DNA of 52,020 bases from Candidatus Villigracilis proximus. GTDB taxonomy: Bacteria; Chloroflexota; Anaerolineae; Anaerolineales; Villigracilaceae. This document shows, piece after piece, positions 1-8,262 of this stretch (position 1 is the stretch's first letter; every line of letters begins with the position of its first letter). Below the pieces are notes generated by a model. That model was not told where the DNA came from and made no database searches. It worked only from the letters and a program-made list of their open reading frames with translations. A program made the translations under genes and the position numbers. The stretch covers positions 1-52,020 of the forward strand of contig JADKBB010000022.1 of NCBI GenBank assembly GCA_016715195.1, read 5' to 3'.

Positions 1-191
1 TGCGAAAACTGCGTATGATAAATAATGCGGTCACGATTGTTGATTTACGTGTACCGCCTGCCAATCAACTGGAAAAATTGACTGGTAATAGAGCAGGTCA
101 ATGGAGTATTCGCATCAATGACCAATGGCGCGTTTGTTTTCGGTGGGAAGGCAGTGATGCCTATGATGTTGAAATAGTCGATTACCATTAA
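1..191 (+). CDS. higB: HigB/RelE-type toxin, 5' end missing
   Basis: Reading frame 3 is open from the window edge to TAA at 189-191 and encodes the last 62 residues of a HigB-type toxin. The tail carries the family signature: a leucine-rich stretch followed by LTGNRAGQWSIRIND, QWRVCF and a terminal VDYH. HigB toxins are ribosome-dependent mRNA endonucleases of the RelE fold, held inactive by HigA. The antitoxin gene begins 14 bases downstream, which is the toxin-first order typical of higBA. The start codon lies outside the window, so the N-terminus cannot be judged. Identification rests on the motif string and the partner gene and is fairly secure. Confidence 0.88.
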   Translation, partial: RKLRMINNAVTIVDLRVPPANQLEKLTGNRAGQWSIRINDQWRVCFRWEGSDAYDVEIVDYH

Positions 192-205
192 AAAAGCAGG
201 AAGAA

Positions 206-506
206 ATGTCTGAAAAATTAAATCCTATTCACCCCGGCGAAGTTTTGTTCGAAGAGTTTTTGAAGCCGATGAATTTAAGCCAAAATCGGCTCGCAATTGA
301 TATTGGCGTAGATGCGCGCCGTATCAATGAGATCGTTCTTGGTGTCCGTAGTGTGACCGCGGATACTGCCTTGCGCCTAGCCGTTATTTTGGTATCTCCC
401 CTCAGTTTGGCTTGGTTTACAAGCAGAATATGATTTGGATGTTACATCAGACACACTTGGGAAACGTCTTGAACGAGAAGTACGGCCACGCTCGGTTGTG
501 GCATAA
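206..506 (+). CDS. higA: HigA antitoxin (XRE family), broken by two frameshifts
   Basis: From ATG 206, after the purine-rich AGGAAG, the frame encodes a classic HigA start: HPGEVLFEEF, then a helix-turn-helix with RLAIDIGVDARRINEI and ADTALRLA. After the last motif the frame derails and stops at 433. Reading on with one base added near 381 (GCC to GCCC) and one near 410 (TTT to TTTT) restores the expected sequence RYFGISPQFWLGLQAEYDLD and a tail ending at TAA 504-506. HigA binds its own promoter and neutralises HigB. As written only the DNA-binding half would be made. Both breaks are at short homopolymers and other genes here show the same defect, so sequencing error is more likely than a decayed antitoxin. 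Confidence 0.82.
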
Positions 507-578
507 GATCACTGTCTAAAACAAAGTCTGACAGGCGAAACGCCAGTCACTCACTAAAAGCTATTGCAAGATATAAAC

Positions 579-619
579 AAAAAGTGGTTTTGAAAGATTG
601 TCTTTCAAAACCACTTTTT
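579..619. terminator. Bidirectional intrinsic terminator
   Basis: A perfect 19-bp inverted repeat (579-597 with 601-619) with a 3-base loop. It is flanked by A-runs on the left and T-runs on the right, so it makes a U-tailed hairpin on either strand. It lies between the converging higBA pair and the minus-strand aldolase gene, whose stop is only 8 bases away, and should end both transcripts. Confidence 0.92.
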
Positions 620-626
620 TCTGCTT

Positions 627-1533
627 TTATGATTCAGAAAATTCTTTTAGCACTTCTTCTAAATTCCTTTCATTCAACTCTTCCAGTGGTGGTTTGACGG
701 CCCAGCGCGGCAGGTCGTGCATGCGGTGCAGGAGTGCTTTCAGGGTGGGAGGGAAGGGTGAATATTTTTCGAGGATGTGTCTTTTCTGTGTGACACGCGC
801 TTGAATTTCAGTTGGGTCACTGCCTTCTTGATATAAGTCCCAGATTTCGCGCAGGTCATCGGAGATGAGATTTGCGGCGGCGGTGATGGCGCCTTGAGCA
901 TTGATTTTTTAATGCGTGATGAAAATGTGAATCCGTGCCGTTGAGGACGAGCAGGTCTTTCCCAAAGCGTTGACCTAATGATTCAGTGTAGGCTTCATCG
1001 TGTGATGAGTCTTTGATGCCTGCAAATTGAGATGGGAATGCATTCTTCAAGCGTGCGATCAAATCTAATGAAAAGCCGACGCCGGCTGTGCTGGGGATGT
1101 GATAGCCGAGTAAATATTTGTTGGCGGGTACGGCTTTGGTAATGAGTTCACTGAACCAATTAAATAAACCTTCGTCGGTTGCTTTGCGGAAATAATAGGG
1201 AGGCAAAACGACTACGCCATCGAAGCCGATATCGAAGGCGAGTTTGGTCAAGTCGATGGATTCGGAAAGGCTGGGGGTGCCTGTCCCTGCTAATAGGCGA
1301 AAGCCCTGTATTTGCTGACGATAGACACGCACAGAACGAAACAGGATTTCACGTTCTTTGGGTGAAAAGGATGGACCTTCGCCAGTGGTGCCGAAGAAGA
1401 GCGCGCCGTGGCATCCATGAGCGGCGAGAAAGCGCAAGTAAACAGGAACAGTTTCCAGGTCGAGTGTTGAATCGTGTTTGAGGGGAGTGACTGCTGCGGC
1501 GTAGACTCCAGCTAAAGGGTGCGGATTAGTCAT
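627..1533 (-). CDS. DapA/N-acetylneuraminate lyase family aldolase, one frameshift
   Basis: Members are class I pyruvate- or pyruvate-like-dependent TIM-barrel aldolases (dihydrodipicolinate synthase, sialate lyase, KDG aldolase). The frame from ATG 1533 shows GTTGEGPSFS (carboxylate binding), the tyrosine motif LLGYHIPS and the Schiff-base lysine in AGIKDSSHDE. The frame breaks in the A6 run at 905-910. Removing one A lets the protein continue through NAQGAITAAANLIS to a normal C-terminus at 627, about 300 residues in all, the usual family length. YHIPS replaces the usual YNVPS, so the substrate may not be the dapA one. The start overlaps the upstream gene's stop by 8 bases, indicating translational coupling. 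The partners do not point to lysine synthesis, so no symbol is given. Confidence 0.8.
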
Positions 1534-2386
1534 CAGATCGATTTCCCTTTTTAACAAATTTTCGGGCGGCTTCATGCGGCGGTTGGAGTGGCTTGCCCTG
1601 TTCCTTGGATAATAAATGTTGATGGTCGAGCGTCCACATATACATGTCGCCTTCGGTCTTGTCGGGGAAATCTTTTAAGATGTCACTTCTGCGAATCACT
1701 TCAACAATGGGCATGTAAACTTTGTCGTACCAGTGTGCCACGGCTTCCTGTTCTGAGATATCGCGTTTGAGGTCGAGTCCCATAAAATAGCGATGCACGG
1801 CAATGTGTTCCAACATGCGTTCAAAGCCGTCGGGGATGGTAATTTTTATGTCGGCTTCCGGACGGATATCGTCCAATGCGGTGCGTTCGAGGAAACGAAC
1901 TTTTGTGCCGAGGATTTCAAGGTCTTCGGTTCTGATATTGGGGGTGATGTTGACACGGGTGGCGCATTCACGGATTTCAGCTTCGATGAATTCCTGCCCC
2001 TGTTCGCGTGCCACTGAAACGCGGTGATGGCCATCCACGACAAAATATACTTCGCCTACTTTGTAGAGGACGATCGGGGGCAGGTGAATGTCTTGATAGA
2101 AAGCGCGGTCCACTTTTTGCCAGCGGCTGGCGAGTTGATCTTCTTTGGGGAGGAAGGCGCGGTCGAATTCATGATAGCGGTTCAGGCTGCCCGCGATCTG
2201 ATCCACGCGGATGGTTTTGACTCCGCGATAAATGGGGCCGCCGATATGAAGTTTTTCTTTTACGTCATCGTAGGAAAGTAACTTGGTCGGCTGGCCGGAC
2301 AGCACAGACAGTGCCTGATTGATAAAGGATTTAAAGCGCGCTTTGCCAAAGTCTGCGCGGACACGTGAATTAAGTTCGTCTGACAT
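1526..2386 (-). CDS. ParB-like-domain protein of unknown function
   Basis: A 286-residue soluble protein. Around residue 115 it carries VVDGHHRVSVAREQG, the core of the ParB/sulfiredoxin-type domain (compare GEHRW in ParB, G-H-R in sulfiredoxin), preceded by PPIVLYKVGEVYFV. That fold binds nucleotides (CTP in ParB, ATP in sulfiredoxin). No helix-turn-helix is evident, so it is not a partition protein; the true parB is at 17 kb. The C-terminal part (FERMLEHIAVHRYFMG and beyond) is helical and resembles no family I can name. The gene sits between the phosphoesterase and the aldolase and overlaps the latter by 8 bases. The role is unknown. Confidence 0.6.
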   Translation of the reverse strand: MSDELNSRVRADFGKARFKSFINQALSVLSGQPTKLLSYDDVKEKLHIGGPIYRGVKTIRVDQIAGSLNRYHEFDRAFLPKEDQLASRWQKVDRAFYQDIHLPPIVLYKVGEVYFVVDGHHRVSVAREQGQEFIEAEIRECATRVNITPNIRTEDLEILGTKVRFLERTALDDIRPEADIKITIPDGFERMLEHIAVHRYFMGLDLKRDISEQEAVAHWYDKVYMPIVEVIRRSDILKDFPDKTEGDMYMWTLDHQHLLSKEQGKPLQPPHEAARKFVKKGNRSDD

Positions 2387-2427
2387 GATTTTATTTTCTC
2401 ACTTTACCGTCTGGTGGTGACGGTTTG

Positions 2428-3054
2428 TTAATGGCTCGCTTCGATTGTTTTATAGGGATAAACGTTGATGATCTTTGTGATGCCTACTGTGGTTTCAGGG
2501 CTGGCTAGATTACGCTTATAGAAATGCGTATGTCCATGAAAAAGGTATCGGGGCTGGGCGATACGGATCAGCCAGTTTAATGCTTTTAGCCCGTTGTGGG
2601 CGGGGTCTGAGTCATCGTGTATACCAAACGGGGGTGAATGGCTGATGAGAATATCCAGTGCGCGGCCATATTGCATACGGTTAAGGAGCAGGCGGGGCAG
2701 CAGGGAGAAGGCTCGCATGTAGGCTTCGGCCTGTGTATATTGATTGATGCCATCCGGGCGGTAGCGGATGGATCCACCGAAGCCGCCGATCAGGAATTTG
2801 TTGTGGCGCACAATTTTCAGGTCCAGATTGGTTCCGCCTTCGGCATGAGCTTGTGCTGCGCGAAGGTCGAATTGCGGGTCGTGGTTGCCCGGCACGTAAA
2901 ACATCGGCATGTTTAATACCGTAACCAGATATTCCAGATATGCATAGGACATATCGCCACAGCCGAGGATGAGTTCTGTCCCTTGAAAATGGCCGTTGGA
3001 TGAGAGCGTGTATACACGTTCCAGGACCTGATCGCTAACCGCAAGAATTTTCAC
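2428..3054 (-). CDS. Calcineurin-like metallophosphoesterase
   Basis: About 208 residues. The GTG at 3054 is chosen because AAAGGA lies just upstream and the protein then begins at the first beta strand (VKILAVSD); a longer frame to 3132 adds only non-homologous residues. The metal ligands of the family appear in order: D in AVSDQ, GD in GCGDMS, GNHDP, the ISHSPP histidine and HGHTH. The usual first motif D-x-H is D-x-Q here, so one metal ligand differs. Such enzymes hydrolyse phosphomono- or diesters with two metals, and the substrate cannot be read from sequence. It is divergent from the kinase operon and heads the minus-strand group with the ParB-like gene and the aldolase. Confidence 0.8.
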   Translation of the reverse strand: MKILAVSDQVLERVYTLSSNGHFQGTELILGCGDMSYAYLEYLVTVLNMPMFYVPGNHDPQFDLRAAQAHAEGGTNLDLKIVRHNKFLIGGFGGSIRYRPDGINQYTQAEAYMRAFSLLPRLLLNRMQYGRALDILISHSPPFGIHDDSDPAHNGLKALNWLIRIAQPRYLFHGHTHFYKRNLASPETTVGITKIINVYPYKTIEASH

Positions 3055-3126
3055 AGTCCTTTTATTTTGCCGTAGAAAGCAAATCCATGCAAGTAATTTA
3101 CCGACAAAATTGCAATTATGGGGTAT

Positions 3127-3154
3127 TTGCAAATCGCACTCTGCACACTATAAT
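3127..3154 (+). promoter_or_regulatory. Sigma-70-type promoter of the kinase operon
   Basis: TTGCAA (3127-3132), a 16-base spacer and TATAAT (3149-3154). Transcription would start near 3161 and leave a leader of about 28 bases before the proposed CTG start at 3189. It lies in the divergent gap upstream of the phosphoesterase start. Confidence 0.65.
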
Positions 3155-3188
3155 TCAACGAATTCGCTTTATTGCGTAGGAGTCTTCC

Positions 3189-5076
3189 CTGGAAACAAGA
3201 AATATCACCTCACCCATCGGCTCAGGCTCAGAGGATAATTCTCGCCCCCGCCAACAACTTCAGTCTGGCATTACGCTTGTTAACCGGTACAACGTTCAGG
3301 ATGTGATCGGTGTCGGCGGCATGGGGTCTGTTTATCGTGCCCGTGATCTGCACTTTCCTAATGTGGTGAAGTTGGTGGCGGTTAAGGAAATGATCAACGC
3401 TGCTCCTGATCCGCTTGTGCGCCAAACGATTGTCCAGAATTTTGAGCGGGAAGCGAATATGCTTGCCACGCTCAATCATCCGGCCATTCCGCGTATTTAT
3501 GATTATTTCACCCAGAACGATCATTCCTACCTTGTTTTGGAGTATATCCACGGGAAAGACCTGGAAACAGTGATCGGGGACGCGAACGGGTTTATGCCCG
3601 AGGATCAAATTATCAGTTGGGCGATCCAATTATGTGACGTGCTGGAGTATCTCCATGCTCACAAGCCAGATCCGATCATCTTTCGTGATATGAAGCCCTC
3701 GAATGTGATGATCAATCACAATGGGGATGTGGTACTGGTGGATTTCGGCATCGCGAAGACTTTTCAAACCGGTCAAAAAGGGACGATGATCGGCACTGAG
3801 GGATATTCACCCCCTGAACAATATCGTGGTGAAGCCACTCCAACTGGCTGATATTTATTCACTTGGCGCAACCCTGCATCACACGCTGACACGGCGTGAT
3901 CCGCGTCTGGAACCGCCGTTTTCTTTTGCTGAGCGCCCAATGCGACGCATCAACTCTAATATCTCGATTGAGATTGAAGCAGTTGTGAATGTCGCTTTGC
4001 AATATAATCCTTCGGATCGTTTTCCCAGCGCTTCTGCAATGAAGGAAGCCCTGATGAATGTGGCGCGCAAGACGGGCGCACTCTCCAAGATCACCTCAGC
4101 GCTGCCTGTTTCCAGCGGCGGTGTCAAGCCGTTGTGGTCATTCAAATGCGAAGATGAGATTCGAGGCACACCTGTTTTGAATCAAGGTATGCTCTATATC
4201 GGATGCTACGATAATAATTTGTACGCATTGAACGCGGCGGATGGAAAATTCCAGTGGAAATATGCCACGGACGGCGGCATTGTTACACGTCCCATCGTGT
4301 ATGACAATAATGTTTTTTTTGGCTCGGAAGATAAACGTCTGCATGTCGTAAGCGAGCGTACTGGAAAAGTACTGTGGACGTATTATACGGAAGGAAAGAT
4401 ATATTCCTCGCCCCGTATCGCAGAAGGACATATTTTCTTTGGCTCTGATGATCAAGACCTGCACGCCGTCAACGCTGGCAGCGGCCGCTCCATTTGGAAA
4501 TATTCCACAGAAGCTCCAATCCATTCAACGCCATTGATCGCGAATGAGTTGATTTATTTTGGAAACGAAAGCGGCACATTTTTAGCGGTTGACTTTCGCG
4601 GCACAATGAAATGGCGCTTCCAATCCAAGCGCGCGGTCACATCCTCACCGATCATCAAGGGGCAGGCTATTTATTTCACCTCCCTGGATGGCACACTATA
4701 CTCACTGGATGCAAAGAATGGCTGGCCGATCTGGAAATTCCGTCTCGGCAAGGGGTCTGTCTCATCTCCGGCGATTGCAGATGATTTTGCATTTGTTGGG
4801 GCAGCGGATGGATTTATCTATTGTGTAGATTTGCGAACCGCCAAGGAAGTATGGCGGTTCCGCACTGAAAATCAGGTAAGCAGTTCGCCTGCCATTTACA
4901 AAGACTCCATCTATTGCGGCTCTGTGGATGGAAATATGTATTGTCTCGAATATCGTACTGGTCGTTTACGCTGGAAGTTTGAAGCCCAGGGAGCCATTAC
5001 CGGTTCACCAATCGTATTTGATGATATTGTTTATTTTGGATCGACAGACCATCATGTTTATGCTTTATTTGCCTAA
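3189..5076 (+). CDS. Ser/Thr protein kinase with C-terminal PQQ beta-propeller, one frameshift
   Basis: About 628 residues once a single extra G at 3846-3847 is removed (ATPTG-stop becomes ATPTADIYSLG). The kinase domain spans roughly residues 30-300: glycine loop GVGGMGSVY, VAVKEM lysine (about 66), helix-C glutamate in FERE, catalytic loop FRDMKPSN (HRD with His replaced by Phe), DFGIAK, and PPEQYRG in the activation segment. From about 315 follow seven to eight propeller blades of the form W-F/Y..SSP..Y.GS.DG..Y.L. There is no membrane segment or PASTA domain, so this is a soluble kinase. No ATG precedes the glycine loop. The frame is open from 3180, and CTG 3189 six bases after AGGAG is the best start; GTG 3303 would cut the loop. 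It heads an operon with PP2C, J-VWA and FHA genes. Confidence 0.86.
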
Positions 5077-5087
5077 AAGGAGCTCCA

Positions 5088-6005
5088 GTGGCTGATTTCT
5101 TAAGAAAAATGTTTGGAACCAAAAAGAGTGAACCGGAAAAACAACCGGCCCAGGTTGATATGGCTACCACTGCGCCGCTTTCAGATCAACAGATCAGTTC
5201 GATTATCGGCAGCCAGAATTCAAAATATGAAATGAAACAATTGATCGCCAGTGTCGGACAGTCCATTGGAAAGCAGCGCGAGCACAACGAAGACAGTGTA
5301 CTCGCGCTGACCTCCACCATCTCAGGCAGCGCGGAGAGTATCCCCTTTGGGCTGTATGTGGTGGCAGATGGCATGGGCGGTCATCAATTTGGCGAAGTGG
5401 CAAGCAATGCGGCCGTGCGAATTATGGGTGGCAACATCATGAAAAAATTCCACTCCTATCTTTTTAATTTGCCGACACAGACACTGCAAGAATCGCTTCA
5501 GGAATTGATGGAAACTTCCATCACCGAAGCGCATCAATATGTTCAACGTGAAGCGCCCGGCAGCGGCACAACAGTCACCGCCGCGCTGGTGCTGGGACAA
5601 CAGGTGACCATTGCCCACGTAGGCGATAGCCGCGCCTACTCAGTGTATCCAGATGGAAGAGTAGACCCGATCACACGCGACCATTCACTGGTCAAACGAC
5701 TGGAAGAGCTCGGACACCTCAGCAAAGATGAAGCCGCAAATTTTCCTCATCGTAATGTCTTGATCCGCGCTCTGGGTCAGGGCGAAGCCCTCGAAGCTGA
5801 TATCTTCACAGTCCCCTTTCCGCAGTCCGGCTATTTGATGATCTGCAGTGACGGTTTATGGGGTGTGATCGATGAGAAGGATATTTATCGCTCCATTATT
5901 GAAGCGCCCAATCTTCACCGTGCCTGTCAAAATATGGTGGAAGCCGCCAACGCGGCAGGCGGCCCGGACAATATTACGGTTATCCTCGCACAAATGATCG
6001 GATAG
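5088..6005 (+). CDS. PP2C-family Ser/Thr protein phosphatase
   Basis: 305 residues from GTG 5088, preceded by AAAAGGAG. The PPM/PP2C motifs are complete: NEDSVL, VVADGMGGH (metal aspartate), SGTTVTAAL, IAHVGDSRAY, TRDHSLV, MICSDGLWG and GGPDNITV. These Mn/Mg-dependent enzymes remove phosphate from Ser/Thr. The family core usually starts near the NED motif, so the first 60 or so residues are an extra, polar, probably flexible N-terminus. There is no membrane anchor. It starts 11 bases after the kinase, as in other bacterial kinase/phosphatase pairs, and is the likely counter-enzyme acting on the same targets. Confidence 0.95.
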   Translation: MADFLRKMFGTKKSEPEKQPAQVDMATTAPLSDQQISSIIGSQNSKYEMKQLIASVGQSIGKQREHNEDSVLALTSTISGSAESIPFGLYVVADGMGGHQFGEVASNAAVRIMGGNIMKKFHSYLFNLPTQTLQESLQELMETSITEAHQYVQREAPGSGTTVTAALVLGQQVTIAHVGDSRAYSVYPDGRVDPITRDHSLVKRLEELGHLSKDEAANFPHRNVLIRALGQGEALEADIFTVPFPQSGYLMICSDGLWGVIDEKDIYRSIIEAPNLHRACQNMVEAANAAGGPDNITVILAQMIG

Positions 6006-6011
6006 TCAGTC

Positions 6012-7493
6012 ATGTCTGCCAAAAAACCGGATTATTATGCTGTACTGGGTGTCTTCCGCGATGCATCGCCGGAGGATATTAAGCACGCTTATTTTGAAGC
6101 TGCCCAGAAACTGCACCCGGATAAAAATGTCGCTGCCGGGGAAACAGAATTATTTCTTGAAGTGCAACAGGCGTATGAAGTCCTTTCGAATCCCAAGCGT
6201 CGTAATTTATATGATGCGACATTACCCCCCGATATTGAATCAAACTCGGTTGTAAAACACGAGGTTTTTTTTAGCCGTCCCAACCTTGTGCGATTAAACG
6301 AAGAACAATTACTGTACGTACTGTTGGAGATCAGCCCGCGCGAAGAATCTGAAAAATTGCCCACTCCTCCGCTCAATATTTGTCTGGTACTGGATCGCTC
6401 CACCTCCATGCAGGGCGATAAAATGGATATGGTAAAAGCCACTGCGATCCAGTTGCTGCGCGGCTTGCGCGCTGAGGACGTGTTGAGCGTGGTTGCTTTT
6501 AGTGACCGTGCTGAAGTCATTATTCCCGCCTCGATCGAAACGGATAGAAGAAAACAGGAAGGTCGTATTCAAATGATACAGCCTTCCGGCGCCACTGAGA
6601 TTTTCAACGGTCTGAAAGCGGGGATGCAGGAAATTCGGCGCACATTGAATCCATCACGTATTAATCATATTATTCTGCTTACTGATGGACAAACCTACGG
6701 CGATGAACAAGACTGCCTGAACCTTGCGGAAGAAGCCGCCGCTCAAAATATCGGCATCACCGGCATGGGAATTGGTCACGAATGGAATGATATATTTCTC
6801 GATGCGCTAGCCAGCAAAACGGGGGGATCTTCTGCATACATTTCAAAGCCAAAGGATATCCAGCGTTTCCTGGTAGATAAATTCAATGCGCTTGCCAGCA
6901 CCTATGCAGATGATGTGATTCTAGATTTCAAGCCGCAGGAACATGTAAAGGTTAATTACGCTTTTCGGCTTCAACCCGAAGGCGGAAACGTTCAAGTGGA
7001 AACTCCCATGCGTCTCGGCCCCATTTTAAGAGATATGCCTTTGCATGTGCTGATCGAATTTGTCGTCAGCCCTGAAGCATTGGTTGATGATGTGTTCATC
7101 TTGTTGGAAGGTTCACTTAAGTTATCCATTGCCGCCCGTTCAACGCCGATTCCTCCAATTCGTATAAAACTTGATCGTGAGGTTCGAGTAAATCCTTCCG
7201 CCGAACCTCCTCCAACGCGTATTTTGAGCGCCCTTTCACGCCTTACTCTTTATCGAATGCAGGATCGTGCCCGTTCTGCGGCAGACGATGGACAATATGA
7301 TACGGCTGTGCGCCACCTGCATAATCTGGCTACTCATCTGCTGTCACAGGGTGAGCATTCACTGGCAAAGACTGCCTTGTTTGAAGCGGATAATCTTGAA
7401 AGAATGCATTCCTGGAGCGCCAGCGGCAATAAGGATATTAAATACAGTACTCGCGCGCTTTTATTAAGCGGCGTGAAGGAGAAGGGAAAATGA
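6012..7493 (+). CDS. J-domain/von Willebrand factor A fusion protein
   Basis: 493 residues. Residues 1-70 form a J-domain with the diagnostic HPD (KLHPDKN), which would stimulate an Hsp70 (DnaK) ATPase. No Gly/Phe region or zinc-finger of true DnaJ follows. From about 115 comes a VWA domain with a complete MIDAS: LDRSTSMQG (DxSxS), the later threonine in GATEIFNG, and LLTDGQTYG. The remainder is beta-rich and then helical (HLHNLATHLLSQGE, TPR-like). The fusion suggests a metal-dependent adhesion module that recruits chaperone to a complex. It starts 6 bases after the phosphatase and overlaps the FHA gene by 4 bases (ATGA). The precise function is unknown; the domain calls are firm. Confidence 0.88.
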   Translation: MSAKKPDYYAVLGVFRDASPEDIKHAYFEAAQKLHPDKNVAAGETELFLEVQQAYEVLSNPKRRNLYDATLPPDIESNSVVKHEVFFSRPNLVRLNEEQLLYVLLEISPREESEKLPTPPLNICLVLDRSTSMQGDKMDMVKATAIQLLRGLRAEDVLSVVAFSDRAEVIIPASIETDRRKQEGRIQMIQPSGATEIFNGLKAGMQEIRRTLNPSRINHIILLTDGQTYGDEQDCLNLAEEAAAQNIGITGMGIGHEWNDIFLDALASKTGGSSAYISKPKDIQRFLVDKFNALASTYADDVILDFKPQEHVKVNYAFRLQPEGGNVQVETPMRLGPILRDMPLHVLIEFVVSPEALVDDVFILLEGSLKLSIAARSTPIPPIRIKLDREVRVNPSAEPPPTRILSALSRLTLYRMQDRARSAADDGQYDTAVRHLHNLATHLLSQGEHSLAKTALFEADNLERMHSWSASGNKDIKYSTRALLLSGVKEKGK

Positions 7494-8002
7494 TTCTCTG
7501 TTCCAATTGCAAACATGCCAACATGGCCGGAGCGATCTTTTGTGCGGAGTGCGGCGCTCAACTGATTGGTAAAGATACACTTACCACCCAGACCATCAGG
7601 ACAGATCACTTCAACAGGGCCAGTTCATCGAAACCCGCAACAGATACTTATCAATCATTTGACGGCAGCGATGCCTGGGGCAGCCTGCACTTGCTGGATA
7701 CCGGCCAGGTGCTTCCGCTTTCAGCGCGTAACGAATTCACCCTTGGACGTGTCAGCGAAGGACAGCCGATCATGCCTGATATTGATCTTTCAGCCTATCA
7801 GGCCTATGCCGCAGGCGTATCGCGTCTCCATGCTGTCATCAAACGTGAAGGCGGGCGCATGGTTTTTATGGATCTGGGCTCCGCAAACGGCACATTTATT
7901 AATGGAAAACGCCTCTCTCCCAATGTAGAGCAATCACTAAAGCATGGGGATATTCTGGCGCTGGGAAAGTTGAAGATACAAATTTTAGTAAAGAATGAAT
8001 AA
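7490..8002 (+). CDS. Zinc-ribbon/FHA-domain protein
   Basis: 170 residues. The N-terminus is a short zinc ribbon with CSNCKH and CAECGA (two CxxC knuckles). A linker of about 50 residues follows, then an FHA domain from about 80: FTLGRVSEG, SRLHAVI and GSANGTFINGKRL. FHA domains bind phosphothreonine peptides, so this is the reader of the kinase/phosphatase pair upstream. The ATG overlaps the stop of the J-VWA gene (ATGA), so translation is probably coupled and expression near stoichiometric. No membrane segments are present. Confidence 0.93.
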   Translation: MILCSNCKHANMAGAIFCAECGAQLIGKDTLTTQTIRTDHFNRASSSKPATDTYQSFDGSDAWGSLHLLDTGQVLPLSARNEFTLGRVSEGQPIMPDIDLSAYQAYAAGVSRLHAVIKREGGRMVFMDLGSANGTFINGKRLSPNVEQSLKHGDILALGKLKIQILVKNE

Positions 8003-8018
8003 CGAAGGAGAATAGATC

Positions 8019-8261
8019 ATGGCATATACTGTCATATTACATGTTTCCGGGGAAACATCCATCGCAGGGGAAATCGAAGAATTGCCCAAACCCGCAGACA
8101 CCATTATTATGGTTTCGAACCCGCGTCAAAAAGATGGAAAAGACCTGCATTATATTGATAATAATGTGACCAAGGTCATCTGGCCGCTGGCGAAAATCAG
8201 TTTCATCGAAATTCTCGAAGGCACCGAGGAAGAAAAGATCATTGGTTTCGTGAGGGAATAA
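8019..8261 (+). CDS. 80-residue protein of unknown function in the kinase operon
   Basis: Preceded by a strong AAGGAGA. The protein alternates short hydrophobic strands with polar turns (YTVILHVSGE, ADTIIMVSNP, KISFIEIL) and ends in a charged tail, which suggests a small all-beta fold such as a barrel. I do not recognise the family. It starts 16 bases after the FHA gene and ends 1 base before the response regulator, so it is a cotranscribed component rather than a stray frame. A similar strand layout ending in a hydrophobic IVWLMP is seen in the 102-residue protein at 23936. Confidence 0.72.
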   Translation: MAYTVILHVSGETSIAGEIEELPKPADTIIMVSNPRQKDGKDLHYIDNNVTKVIWPLAKISFIEILEGTEEEKIIGFVRE

Positions 8262-8262
8262 A

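Noticed and set aside
3228..3629. 133-residue open frame on the minus strand
   Set aside because: It lies opposite the kinase domain, has no homologous motifs and no Shine-Dalgarno; it is a shadow of the coding strand.
3826..5076. Separate PQQ-propeller gene starting with GTG 3826
   Set aside because: Its first codons are kinase sequence in another frame, and removing one G at 3846 gives a continuous kinase-propeller protein.
5546..5561. Possible parS (TGTTCAACGTGAAGCG)
   Set aside because: About 12 of 16 positions match the consensus and it lies inside the PP2C coding sequence; similar partial matches occur in parB. No convincing parS.
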